In this document: positions 6,040 to 11,188 of the stretch, piece after piece
Numbering within the stretch: the stretch's first letter is position 1
Layout of the letters: the number at the start of each line of letters is the position of its first letter
Source of the DNA: Mycobacterium sp.
GTDB taxonomy: Bacteria; Actinomycetota; Actinomycetes; Mycobacteriales; Mycobacteriaceae
Reading direction: 5' to 3'
NCBI GenBank assembly: GCA_025965815.1
Contig: JAOPWF010000850.1
Span: 1 to 11,188, forward strand
DNA: 11,188 bases
The notes under the pieces: generated by a model
Seen by the model: only the letters and a program-made list of their open reading frames with translations
Told to the model about the DNA's origin: nothing
The model's database searches: none
Program-made: the position numbers and the translations under genes

Positions 6040-8985
6040 CTACACTGGCAGACCGCACAGGTCGTGGGCCTCGCGCAGCAGCACCTCGCCGGCCCATTTG
6101 CTGTTCGAGTAGCCGTTGGCGTAGCTGTCGTCGACCTTGCGGGTCGGGCTGATGACCCGGATGTCGGCGGCCTCGGTGAACGCCGACGGCGGTTCGATCC
6201 CCGCTCCGACGCCGATGGTGGACACGTAGGCGAACGGCTTGAGCGTGGTGGTGAGCGCGATCCGGATCAGCTCGGCGGTACCCACGGCGTTGGGGCCGAA
6301 CAGCTGGCTGTAGGGCAGCACGTGGTTGACCAGCGCGGCGGGGTCGACGATCAGGTCGACGGTGTCGGCCAGCCGTTGCCAGGTCTGCGGATCCAGGCCG
6401 AGGTTCTCCTGGCCCTTGTCGCCGGCGATGACCTGCAGGTGATCGGCGGCCAGCTGGCGGTAGTGCCGCAGCAGCCCGGGGTCGCCGCTGTCGAAGATCT
6501 TGTCGAGACGGGCGCGGGCGGCGGCGGAGTCCTTGGCGCGGACCAGGCAGATCAGCGTGCCGTCGACGAGGTCCATCCGCTCCAGCCACTCCAGGGCCAG
6601 ATACCGGCCCAGGAACCCGGTCGCGCCGGTGAGCAGGACGGTCCGGACCTCGGAACTCGGGCCCGGCAGCGTCGGGGCGGCGGCCAGCGTCTTGGCGTCG
6701 ATGAACTTGTCGAGGGTGAGGTCGCGGGCGTGCACTTCGGTGGCGTCCGGGCCGTGCACGGTCGCGAAGGTGGGCCGCTTGGAGCCTGCGGTCCGCTCGG
6801 CCTCGATGTAGTCGGCGATCCCCCGTAGGTCGGTGGCCGGGCTGACGATGACGCCCACCGGCACGTCGATGTCGAAGATCTCGTGTAGCAGGTTGGCGAA
6901 TGTCAACGCCGACAGGGAATCGCCGCCGAGATCGGTGAAGTGGGCGTCGGGAGCCAGATCGGTTGCCGCCGCACCGAGCAGCGCGCCCGCGGCCCGGCTG
7001 ATGGTCTCCAGCACCGGCCGCTCGGCGCCGCTCTGGCGTAGCGCGCGCAGCTCGCCTGCCTGGCCTTCGGCCAGGTCGGTGTACAGCTGCTCGAGCAGCG
7101 GGCCGTAGTGCTCCTTGAGTTTCGGGCGCGCCAGCTTGCGGATGCCGGTGAGCAGACCGTTCTCCAGGGTGAACGGTGTTGTCTCGACGATGAAATCGCG
7201 GGGGATCTCGTAGGACTGCAGTCCGGCGTCGCGCGCGACGGTCTGGATTGAGTCGGTGATCGGCGGCTTGAGCGATTCGACATCGCCGCCGACACGAGAA
7301 AGTGCGTCCTCGGTCGGCACGACGACGGCCAGCAGGTATGAGCGGGCGCTGTTGCCGTAGACGTAGATCTGCCGGATCAGTGGGCTGTCACCGAACACCG
7401 CCTCCAGCTTCGACACGGTGACGAACTCGCCCTGCGAAAGCTTCAGCACGTTGTTGCGGCGGTCCAGATACTGCAGCTGATCGGGTCCGACCTCGGCCAC
7501 GACGTCGCCGGTGCGGTAGAAACCGTCGGCGTCGAAGACCTCTGCGGTGACCTCGGGCCGCTTGTAGTAGCCGGGGAAGAGGTCCGTCGACTTGACGAGG
7601 AGCTCGCCCCTGGGGTGCGGGCGGTCGGTAAGGAAGTAGCCCAGATCGGGGACGTCGACCAGCTTGTAGTCGATCACCGGCGGGCGGCGCACCTGCCCGT
7701 CGACGAACACCCCTCCGGCCTCGGTCGAGCCGTAGCCCTCCATCAACGGCATGTCGAGGAAGGACTCGGCCCACGCCTTCATCTCGGGCGAGATCGGGGC
7801 GGAACCCGTCAAAGCCGCGACATACCGTCCGCCGAGCAGGCTCTGCCGGCGCTCGGCCATCACCTCGGCCTCGACCGCGGAGCGATCAGCGCCGTCGGGT
7901 GACCGCCGGTCGATCTCACTCTGAAGTTCCTGGAAGAGCATGTCCCAGATCCGAGGCACGAAATTCATCTGGGTGGGCCGCACCAGGGCGAGGTCCTCGA
8001 GCAGCGTCGACAGATCGCTCTTGGCCGCGAAGTAGGCGGTGCCGCCGGTGCCGAGCGACGCGTACAGAATGCCCCGTCCCATCATGTGGCTCATCGGCAT
8101 GAAGCTGAGCGTGATCGACGGCAGAACGCTCTGCTGGCCCCACGCCGCCCTGGACGATGCGCGCCAGGAGTTGGCGACCATCCTCGCGGGGTACATCGCT
8201 CCCTTCGGCGTTCCGGTGCTGCCCGAGGTGTAGACCAGCAGCGTCAGCGGGTCGGGATCCTCGGAGATGTAGGGGGGTGCGGCGGGCAGTGCCCGTCCGC
8301 GGTCGAGAACCTCAGTGAGCGTCTCCGCGGTCGCGTCGCTGCCGGCGTCGGCCAGCCGGGCGCGGGCAGCCTGCAGTGCCTCGCGATGGTCGTCGACCTC
8401 GGGGCGGTAATCGAACACGACGAGCCGCGACGTCGCGTGCCCGGTCAACGCCAGTTCGACGGCATCGTCGAGATAGTCGACGGCTGACGCGATGAGCACC
8501 GGTTCGGTCTCGGTGACGATCGGACGCAGTTGGGTGACGGGAGCGCTGGTCTGCAGCGGAACGGACACCGCTCCGAGCTGGACGAGCGCCATGTCCACGC
8601 ACGTGTAGTCGACGCTGGCGAAGCCGAGAATGCAGACCCGGTCACCTGGCCGCACCGACGCGTCCGGGCCGCTCGCCAGGGCGGTCGCGGCGGCACTGAC
8701 GCGATCCCACAGTTCGCGGTAGGTGATGGTGTCGAACCGGGGCAGCAACTCGGCGGTGGTGCGGCCGCTCGCATCGGTGACGAACTCGACGGCGCGCTGT
8801 CCGAGCGCGGGCCGGTCGGCATAGCCTTCCGCGACGGTCCGTACGATCTCTGGCAAGCGAAGTCCGGGCTGGTCGACCGCCGTGCTGATGGCTTCGTCGG
8901 GTTTGGCTGCGGCGAACTGCTGGTCGGTGGCGTACAGATCGGCGATGCGGCGCTCGAGCCGGTCTTCGCGAGTTTCAGTCGACAT
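6040..8985 (-). CDS. car: carboxylic acid reductase (FadD9-like), A-T-R enzyme truncated by in-frame TAG
   Basis: CAR reduces carboxylic acids to aldehydes with ATP and NADPH, after phosphopantetheinylation of its carrier domain. From ATG 8985 (AGGGGA upstream) 981 residues are encoded. Adenylation domain: [11 protein letters not shown] (252-262), [10 protein letters not shown] (416-425), FYRTGD (489-494), [16 protein letters not shown] (506-521), and the C-terminal Lys617 in IRKLARPKL. Carrier domain: DLGGDS with Ser690 as the pantetheine site. Reductase domain: NADPH loop GATGFLG (787-793), VSTIG (921-925), and Tyr959/Lys963 in YSNSKW. Translation then meets TAG (6042-6040) after LCGLPV, where CARs I recall have Ala or Ser (CGLPVAVFRC or CGLPVSVFRC). 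With the following fragment the gene would be 1,177 codons, about family length. As written, the adenylation and carrier parts should be whole and the reductase truncated. The gene stands alone on its strand. Confidence 0.9.
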   Translation of the reverse strand: MSTETREDRLERRIADLYATDQQFAAAKPDEAISTAVDQPGLRLPEIVRTVAEGYADRPALGQRAVEFVTDASGRTTAELLPRFDTITYRELWDRVSAAATALASGPDASVRPGDRVCILGFASVDYTCVDMALVQLGAVSVPLQTSAPVTQLRPIVTETEPVLIASAVDYLDDAVELALTGHATSRLVVFDYRPEVDDHREALQAARARLADAGSDATAETLTEVLDRGRALPAAPPYISEDPDPLTLLVYTSGSTGTPKGAMYPARMVANSWRASSRAAWGQQSVLPSITLSFMPMSHMMGRGILYASLGTGGTAYFAAKSDLSTLLEDLALVRPTQMNFVPRIWDMLFQELQSEIDRRSPDGADRSAVEAEVMAERRQSLLGGRYVAALTGSAPISPEMKAWAESFLDMPLMEGYGSTEAGGVFVDGQVRRPPVIDYKLVDVPDLGYFLTDRPHPRGELLVKSTDLFPGYYKRPEVTAEVFDADGFYRTGDVVAEVGPDQLQYLDRRNNVLKLSQGEFVTVSKLEAVFGDSPLIRQIYVYGNSARSYLLAVVVPTEDALSRVGGDVESLKPPITDSIQTVARDAGLQSYEIPRDFIVETTPFTLENGLLTGIRKLARPKLKEHYGPLLEQLYTDLAEGQAGELRALRQSGAERPVLETISRAAGALLGAAATDLAPDAHFTDLGGDSLSALTFANLLHEIFDIDVPVGVIVSPATDLRGIADYIEAERTAGSKRPTFATVHGPDATEVHARDLTLDKFIDAKTLAAAPTLPGPSSEVRTVLLTGATGFLGRYLALEWLERMDLVDGTLICLVRAKDSAAARARLDKIFDSGDPGLLRHYRQLAADHLQVIAGDKGQENLGLDPQTWQRLADTVDLIVDPAALVNHVLPYSQLFGPNAVGTAELIRIALTTTLKPFAYVSTIGVGAGIEPPSAFTEAADIRVISPTRKVDDSYANGYSNSKWAGEVLLREAHDLCGLPV

Positions 8986-9040
8986 AAGAATCCCCTGCGC
9001 AATGATTAGGAAAGTGACGGCGCGGTTGCGCGCACAACTG

Positions 9041-9093
9041 AAAACTACGTTAGCAAAACTAATTTTATTTCATCGGTGCCTGGAAGCTGTCAA
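9041..9093 (-). promoter_or_regulatory. AT-rich promoter region of the CAR gene
   Basis: On the minus strand TTGACA (9093-9088) is a perfect -35 hexamer, and TAAAAT (9067-9062) is a good -10, but the 20-base spacing is longer than normal. TGAAAT (9072-9067), at 15 bases, is an alternative. Between here and the CAR start lie two direct copies of AAAACTA (plus strand 9041-9047 and 9055-9061, 14 bases apart) and an inverted TTAG-N5-CTAA (9050-9062), possibly bound by a regulator. The patch is strikingly AT-rich for this genome. Promoter location is plausible; the exact hexamers are uncertain. Confidence 0.4.
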
Positions 9094-9284
9094 CCTGCTG
9101 TGAACGGTGTGTCTTCTGTCACAGCAATGCCATTGGCCCCGCAGCGAATCACACCGCCACCTTCCGAGTCAGGCCGCATGCCCACGAAACCAATTACGGT
9201 CTGCCCCTTGGGCTCCGGACCGGCATCCGGTCCGCGACGATCGTGCCGGTCAATGCCGTTCCCCAGGTAGGTCGGATCGGGCAT
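9090..9284 (-). CDS. possible small ORF (64 residues) upstream of CAR
   Basis: An open frame from ATG 9284 to TGA 9090 encodes 64 residues, with stretches such as KGQTVIGFVGMRPD, EGGGVIRCGANGIAV and TEDTPFTAG that read like a folded small protein and not like an antisense shadow. No family is recognised. Against it: the ribosome-binding site is poor, third-position GC is lower than in neighbouring genes, and its start codon overlaps the divergent DedA ATG (9283), leaving no room for two promoters. The -35 candidate of CAR overlaps its stop. It may be a real small gene or leader peptide, or chance. Confidence 0.25.
   Translation of the reverse strand: MPDPTYLGNGIDRHDRRGPDAGPEPKGQTVIGFVGMRPDSEGGGVIRCGANGIAVTEDTPFTAG
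9096..9126. promoter_or_regulatory. inverted repeat containing a CRP-like site
   Basis: Perfect 8-base arms TGCTGTGA (9096-9103) and TCACAGCA (9119-9126) flank 15 bases. Inside, TGTGTCTTCTGTCACA (9108-9123) fits the CRP consensus TGTGA-N6-TCACA with one mismatch. It sits just upstream of the CAR -35 candidate and between CAR and dedA. Mycobacterial Crp (Rv3676 type) or another CRP/FNR protein could bind here. The repeat is seen directly; the assignment is inferred. Confidence 0.35.
9216..9234. repeat. tight GC-rich hairpin in the DedA leader
   Basis: Perfect 8-base arms CGGACCGG and CCGGTCCG flank a 3-base loop CAT. It is 49 bases before the DedA ATG. As RNA it could form a stable stem on either strand, affecting dedA translation or ending a transcript; no T-tract follows. 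Confidence 0.4.
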
Positions 9285-9942
9285 GCTTGACCGCATGACG
9301 GTGGCCTCCCTGCTCGAGTCGATTCCGCCGTCCGCGGTGTACGCCATCGTCGGTGTGGTGATCGGAATCGAGAGTCTGGGCATCCCGCTGCCGGGCGAAA
9401 TCGTGCTGGTGAGTGCTGCGCTGCTGTCTTCGCACCACGAGCTGGGCGTCAACCCGATCGGTGTCGGTACCGCCGCGGTGATCGGCGCCGTCATCGGCGA
9501 CTCGATCGGGTACGCGATCGGTCGCCGGTTCGGTATGCCGTTGTTCGATCGGCTCGGCAGGCGGTTCCCCAAGCACTTTGGTCCCGGTCACGTCGCGCTG
9601 GCCGAGCGGCTCTTCGCGCGCTGGGGAGCTCGGGCGGTGTTCTTCGGCCGCTTCATCGCGCTGCTGAGGATATTGGCGGGACCGCTCGCGGGGGCGTTGA
9701 AAATGCGTTACCTACGCTTCTTGGCCGCCAACGTCTCGGGCGCGGTGTGCTGGGCGGGCGGGACGACCGCGCTCGTCTACTACGCGGGTCTCGCCGCGGA
9801 GCGTTGGCTCTCGCGGTTCTCCTGGATCGCGCTTGCGATCGCAATCGTGGTCGGGGTGATCGCCGCAGTGCTTCTGCGTGAGCGCACCGCCCGCGCGATC
9901 GCAGAGCTGGAGGACGAGCACCGTCGCGAAGCTGAAATCTGA
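9283..9942 (+). CDS. DedA family (SNARE-associated/VTT domain) membrane protein
   Basis: A 219-residue inner-membrane protein of the DedA/VTT family, whose characterised members act as proton-dependent flippases of undecaprenyl phosphate or phospholipids and support envelope homeostasis. Signatures present: ESLGIPLPGEIVLV (30-43, Glu30 and the PxPGE re-entrant loop with Glu39), GDSIGYAIGRRFG (72-84), and FFGRFIALLRILAGPLAGALKM (120-141, with Arg123 and Arg129) followed by FLAANVSGAVCW. Hydrophobic spans lie at about 17-50, 61-80, 125-170 and 180-197, then a charged tail. ATG 9283 is taken; an in-frame ATG at 9295 has no better ribosome-binding site (a weak AGGTAGGT lies near 9266). Several DedA paralogues usually occur per mycobacterial genome, so the exact substrate is open. 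Confidence 0.9.
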   Translation: MLDRMTVASLLESIPPSAVYAIVGVVIGIESLGIPLPGEIVLVSAALLSSHHELGVNPIGVGTAAVIGAVIGDSIGYAIGRRFGMPLFDRLGRRFPKHFGPGHVALAERLFARWGARAVFFGRFIALLRILAGPLAGALKMRYLRFLAANVSGAVCWAGGTTALVYYAGLAAERWLSRFSWIALAIAIVVGVIAAVLLRERTARAIAELEDEHRREAEI

Positions 9943-9977
9943 ACGGCGCCAAAAGGTTTGACTACGGCGCCGCCCAG

Positions 9978-10016
9978 AGCCGACTGCCGGCGCACCCAAG
10001 ATGCTGGGACTCGGCT
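9978..10016 (+). terminator. nested stem-loop after DedA gene
   Basis: Outer arms AGCCGA (9978-9983) and TCGGCT (10011-10016) enclose inner arms CCCA (9995-9998) and TGGG (10005-10008). It lies 35 bases after the DedA stop and ahead of the SigF-type promoter, where a terminator would be expected. The stem is bulged and lacks a T-tract, so the call is tentative. Two copies of ACGGCGCC (9943-9950, 9964-9971) lie just upstream. Confidence 0.3.
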
Positions 10017-10034
10017 GTGGGGTTTCGCGATGCA

Positions 10035-10060
10035 GGTTTAAGCCAGCGTGTACAGGGGTA
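10035..10060 (+). promoter_or_regulatory. SigF-type promoter
   Basis: GGTTT (10035-10039), 16 bases, then GGGTA (10056-10060) matches the mycobacterial SigF consensus (GGTTT-N15-17-GGGTA) exactly in both boxes and in spacing. The next start codon on this strand is ATG 10122. SigF controls general and stationary-phase stress genes in mycobacteria, so the KAPAR-tail protein, and probably the ATPase behind it, would be stress-induced. Regulation is inferred from the match. Confidence 0.7.
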
Positions 10061-10121
10061 GTACCGGGAGTTAACAGCGCGCGGCATAACGGGTGAACAC
10101 GCGATCGCACAGGAGTCAGCA

Positions 10122-10616
10122 ATGAGCATCGTTCAAGGCGCTATTCGCGCCCTGCGTAACACCGCGGACGCCACTACGGCGACGGCGGGAGCAGTCGGAG
10201 GAGCCGCGGTCAACGGCGTAGTCGGCGGCGTCCAGGGGACCGTGGCGGGAGTACGAAACGGAATCAGCAGTGGGAGCCATTCGACACCGGCGGCCGCGTT
10301 GACGCTTGCCGCCATCGGAGCCGCCGGTCTGGTGGAGTGGCCCGTGCTCCTGACCGTCGGGGGTACCGCACTGCTTGTGCGACAACTCAGCCACAAGTCT
10401 GATGGGCGCACTGTTACGGGTTCTCCGGCACCGGCGTCCCGGGCTCGGTCCGCCGGTGCGGCGACGAAGTCCGCCAGGAGTGCAGCCAAGGCGCCGCCCC
10501 GCAAGGCATCGGCCCGCAAGGCGCCGGCCCGCAAGGCGCCGGCCCGCAAGGCGCCCGCCCGCAAGGCGCCCGCCCGCAAGGCGACAACGTCGCGGGCGAG
10601 GTCCGGCAACCGATAA
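10122..10616 (+). CDS. small membrane protein with KAPAR-repeat basic tail
   Basis: A 164-residue protein, ATG 10122 behind CAGGAG. Residues 1-50 are Gly/Ala/Val-rich with GAVGGAAVNGVVGGVQGTVAG (23-43), a small-residue, glycine-zipper-like stretch. Residues 57-88 form one or two hydrophobic helices with an internal EWP (72-74). From about 100 the protein is an extended Ala/Pro/Lys/Arg tail with tandem KAPAR units (123-152), like the basic tails of mycobacterial HupB and histone H1-like proteins; such tails bind DNA or other polyanions. A likely picture is a membrane anchor holding a polycation in the cytoplasm. From memory it resembles the small membrane protein encoded before ctpH in M. tuberculosis (Rv0426c), which fits the ATPase-like gene 26 bases downstream. 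It follows a SigF-type promoter. The function is unknown. Confidence 0.8.
   Translation: MSIVQGAIRALRNTADATTATAGAVGGAAVNGVVGGVQGTVAGVRNGISSGSHSTPAAALTLAAIGAAGLVEWPVLLTVGGTALLVRQLSHKSDGRTVTGSPAPASRARSAGAATKSARSAAKAPPRKASARKAPARKAPARKAPARKAPARKATTSRARSGNR
10488..10583 (+). repeat. 15-base tandem repeat encoding KAPAR
   Basis: Six full units of 15 bases on the pattern AAGGCGCCGGCCCGC start at 10488, 10503, 10518, 10533, 10548 and 10563, then a partial AAGGCG. Units 3-4 are identical to each other, as are units 5-6 (GCCCGCC variant), suggesting recent duplication by slippage. Being a multiple of three, copy changes keep the reading frame and only lengthen or shorten the basic tail. Confidence 0.95.
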
Positions 10617-10642
10617 CCGAGTCAAGAACCGACTGCCAGTTC

Positions 10643-11188
10643 GTGGATGTGGGCCGCCTGCTCCAGAGTGTCGCGACACTGCCGCTGCGCGGGGTGTCGT
10701 CCGGAGTCGGCGCGGCGGGCGCCGCTGTGTCGGCGGGCATCGGGATCGCCACCATGCCGGTTCGTCTCCTCGCCGGTGCGGCGCCACCTGCGCGCGCCGC
10801 CGCGTCGACCGCCCAGGTGGTGGCCGAAGTGTTCGGCGCCAGCCCGAGGCGACGTTGTTGGCGCGGAAACGGCCGTGCGTGGATTGAGGTGCGCGGCCTT
10901 GACGACCCGCAGTGCGGAAGGGACGTCGGCGCACTGGTGCTCGAAGCGGTCCGCGCACAACCCGGAGTCACGGACGCGCAACTCAATTGCCCGCTGTCCC
11001 GACTCATCGTGTGGTGCGGCGGTAACGAGCCAACACTTAGCACCTTGTGTGACACCGTGACCGCCGCCGAACACCAAGCGCAGCATTGCGATACGCGGGC
11101 GCGCCGCGACCACCCGACGGATCTGCCGGGAGACGGTGTGGTCCTGGCGGCCAACGTGGCGGCGACCACCGTCAGCGCCGTGGGTCTG
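10643..11188 (+). CDS. N-terminus of probable CtpH/CtpI-type cation P-type ATPase (partial)
   Basis: A frame open from at least GTG 10643 to the window end (182 codons, cut off) encodes VDVGRLLQSV, then a small-residue Ala/Gly/Val region (18-63) and, after an Arg cluster (SPRRRCWRGNGRAW, 67-80), a domain with WIEVRGLD, LVLEAVRAQPGVTDAQLN and SRLIVWCGG (about 80-127). This has the spacing of a heavy-metal-associated fold (beta-alpha-beta, PGVxxA) without its CxxC. That layout is what I recall for the long N-terminal regions of mycobacterial CtpH and CtpI, transporters of about 1,500-1,600 residues. The neighbour encoding the KAPAR protein supports CtpH. No catalytic ATPase motif (DKTGT) is inside the window, so the assignment is inferred. 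The start is uncertain: GTG 10643 or 10649, neither with a strong ribosome-binding site. It is probably co-transcribed with the preceding gene. Confidence 0.55.
   Translation, partial: MDVGRLLQSVATLPLRGVSSGVGAAGAAVSAGIGIATMPVRLLAGAAPPARAAASTAQVVAEVFGASPRRRCWRGNGRAWIEVRGLDDPQCGRDVGALVLEAVRAQPGVTDAQLNCPLSRLIVWCGGNEPTLSTLCDTVTAAEHQAQHCDTRARRDHPTDLPGDGVVLAANVAATTVSAVGL

Noticed and set aside
5512..6828. Long plus-strand open frame (438 codons) opposite the CAR gene
   Set aside because: The composition is a Val/Gly/Asp/Gln shadow pattern with no motifs, while the minus strand encodes clear CAR sequence.
9096..9126. The outer TGTGA/TCACA pair as a canonical CRP site
   Set aside because: The half-sites are 15 bases apart instead of 6; only the inner TGTGT-N6-TCACA has CRP geometry.
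10488..10583. Possible CRISPR array
   Set aside because: The units are 15 bases, contiguous and without spacers, and encode an in-frame peptide repeat.
10116..10958. Minus-strand repetitive frame with RRLAG repeats
   Set aside because: The repeats are the reverse reading of the KAPAR-encoding array. The plus strand has a ribosome-binding site, a SigF-type promoter and sensible proteins.

Overview
This is a high-GC actinobacterial chromosome segment, almost certainly from a mycobacterium of the Mycolicibacterium type. The evidence is the RuvC, RuvA and RuvB sequences, a mycobacterial LexA (SOS) box, a SigF-type promoter, and a carboxylic acid reductase (CAR, FadD9-like) lying beyond ruvB. From memory, M. 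tuberculosis also has fadD9 close to ruvCAB. No rRNA, tRNA, CRISPR array, insertion sequence or phage gene was seen.

Left part (1-1370): a partial alpha/beta hydrolase with an Asp nucleophile motif (minus strand) diverges from a TetR regulator of LmrA/YxaF type (plus strand). The 67-base gap carries three CTAG boxes exactly 14 bases apart that form two overlapping 18-base inverted repeats. This looks like a small self-regulated module. Next (1371-3617) is the Holliday-junction operon ruvC-ruvA-ruvB, with stop/start overlaps and a near-perfect SOS box directly before ruvC.

Middle part (3618-5434): three genes for small membrane proteins. The first is broken: its N-terminal helices and C-terminal helices lie in different frames, and the middle may be missing. 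The second is an intact DUF1304 protein whose ATG directly follows the stop of the first. The third is a four-helix protein with an Arg/Pro-rich tail.

The minus-strand CAR gene (8985 to 5452) has adenylation, carrier and reductase domains and would be 1,177 codons long, but an in-frame TAG (6042-6040) interrupts the reductase domain just after its catalytic Tyr/Lys. The sequence beyond the TAG is still perfectly CAR-like, so the lesion is recent, read through, or a sequence error.

Right part (8986-11188): an intergenic region of about 300 bases with an AT-rich promoter zone, a CRP-like site and a tight hairpin; a DedA-family membrane protein; then a SigF-type promoter before a small membrane protein with a KAPAR-repeat basic tail. 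That protein is followed by the N-terminus of what is probably a large CtpH/CtpI-type P-type ATPase, which runs off the window.

Most of the window is ordinary mycobacterial chromosome and I see no clear new multi-gene system. The points most worth a second look are the amber codon in CAR, the overlapping TetR operators, the SigF-linked KAPAR protein/ATPase pair, and the broken membrane gene.
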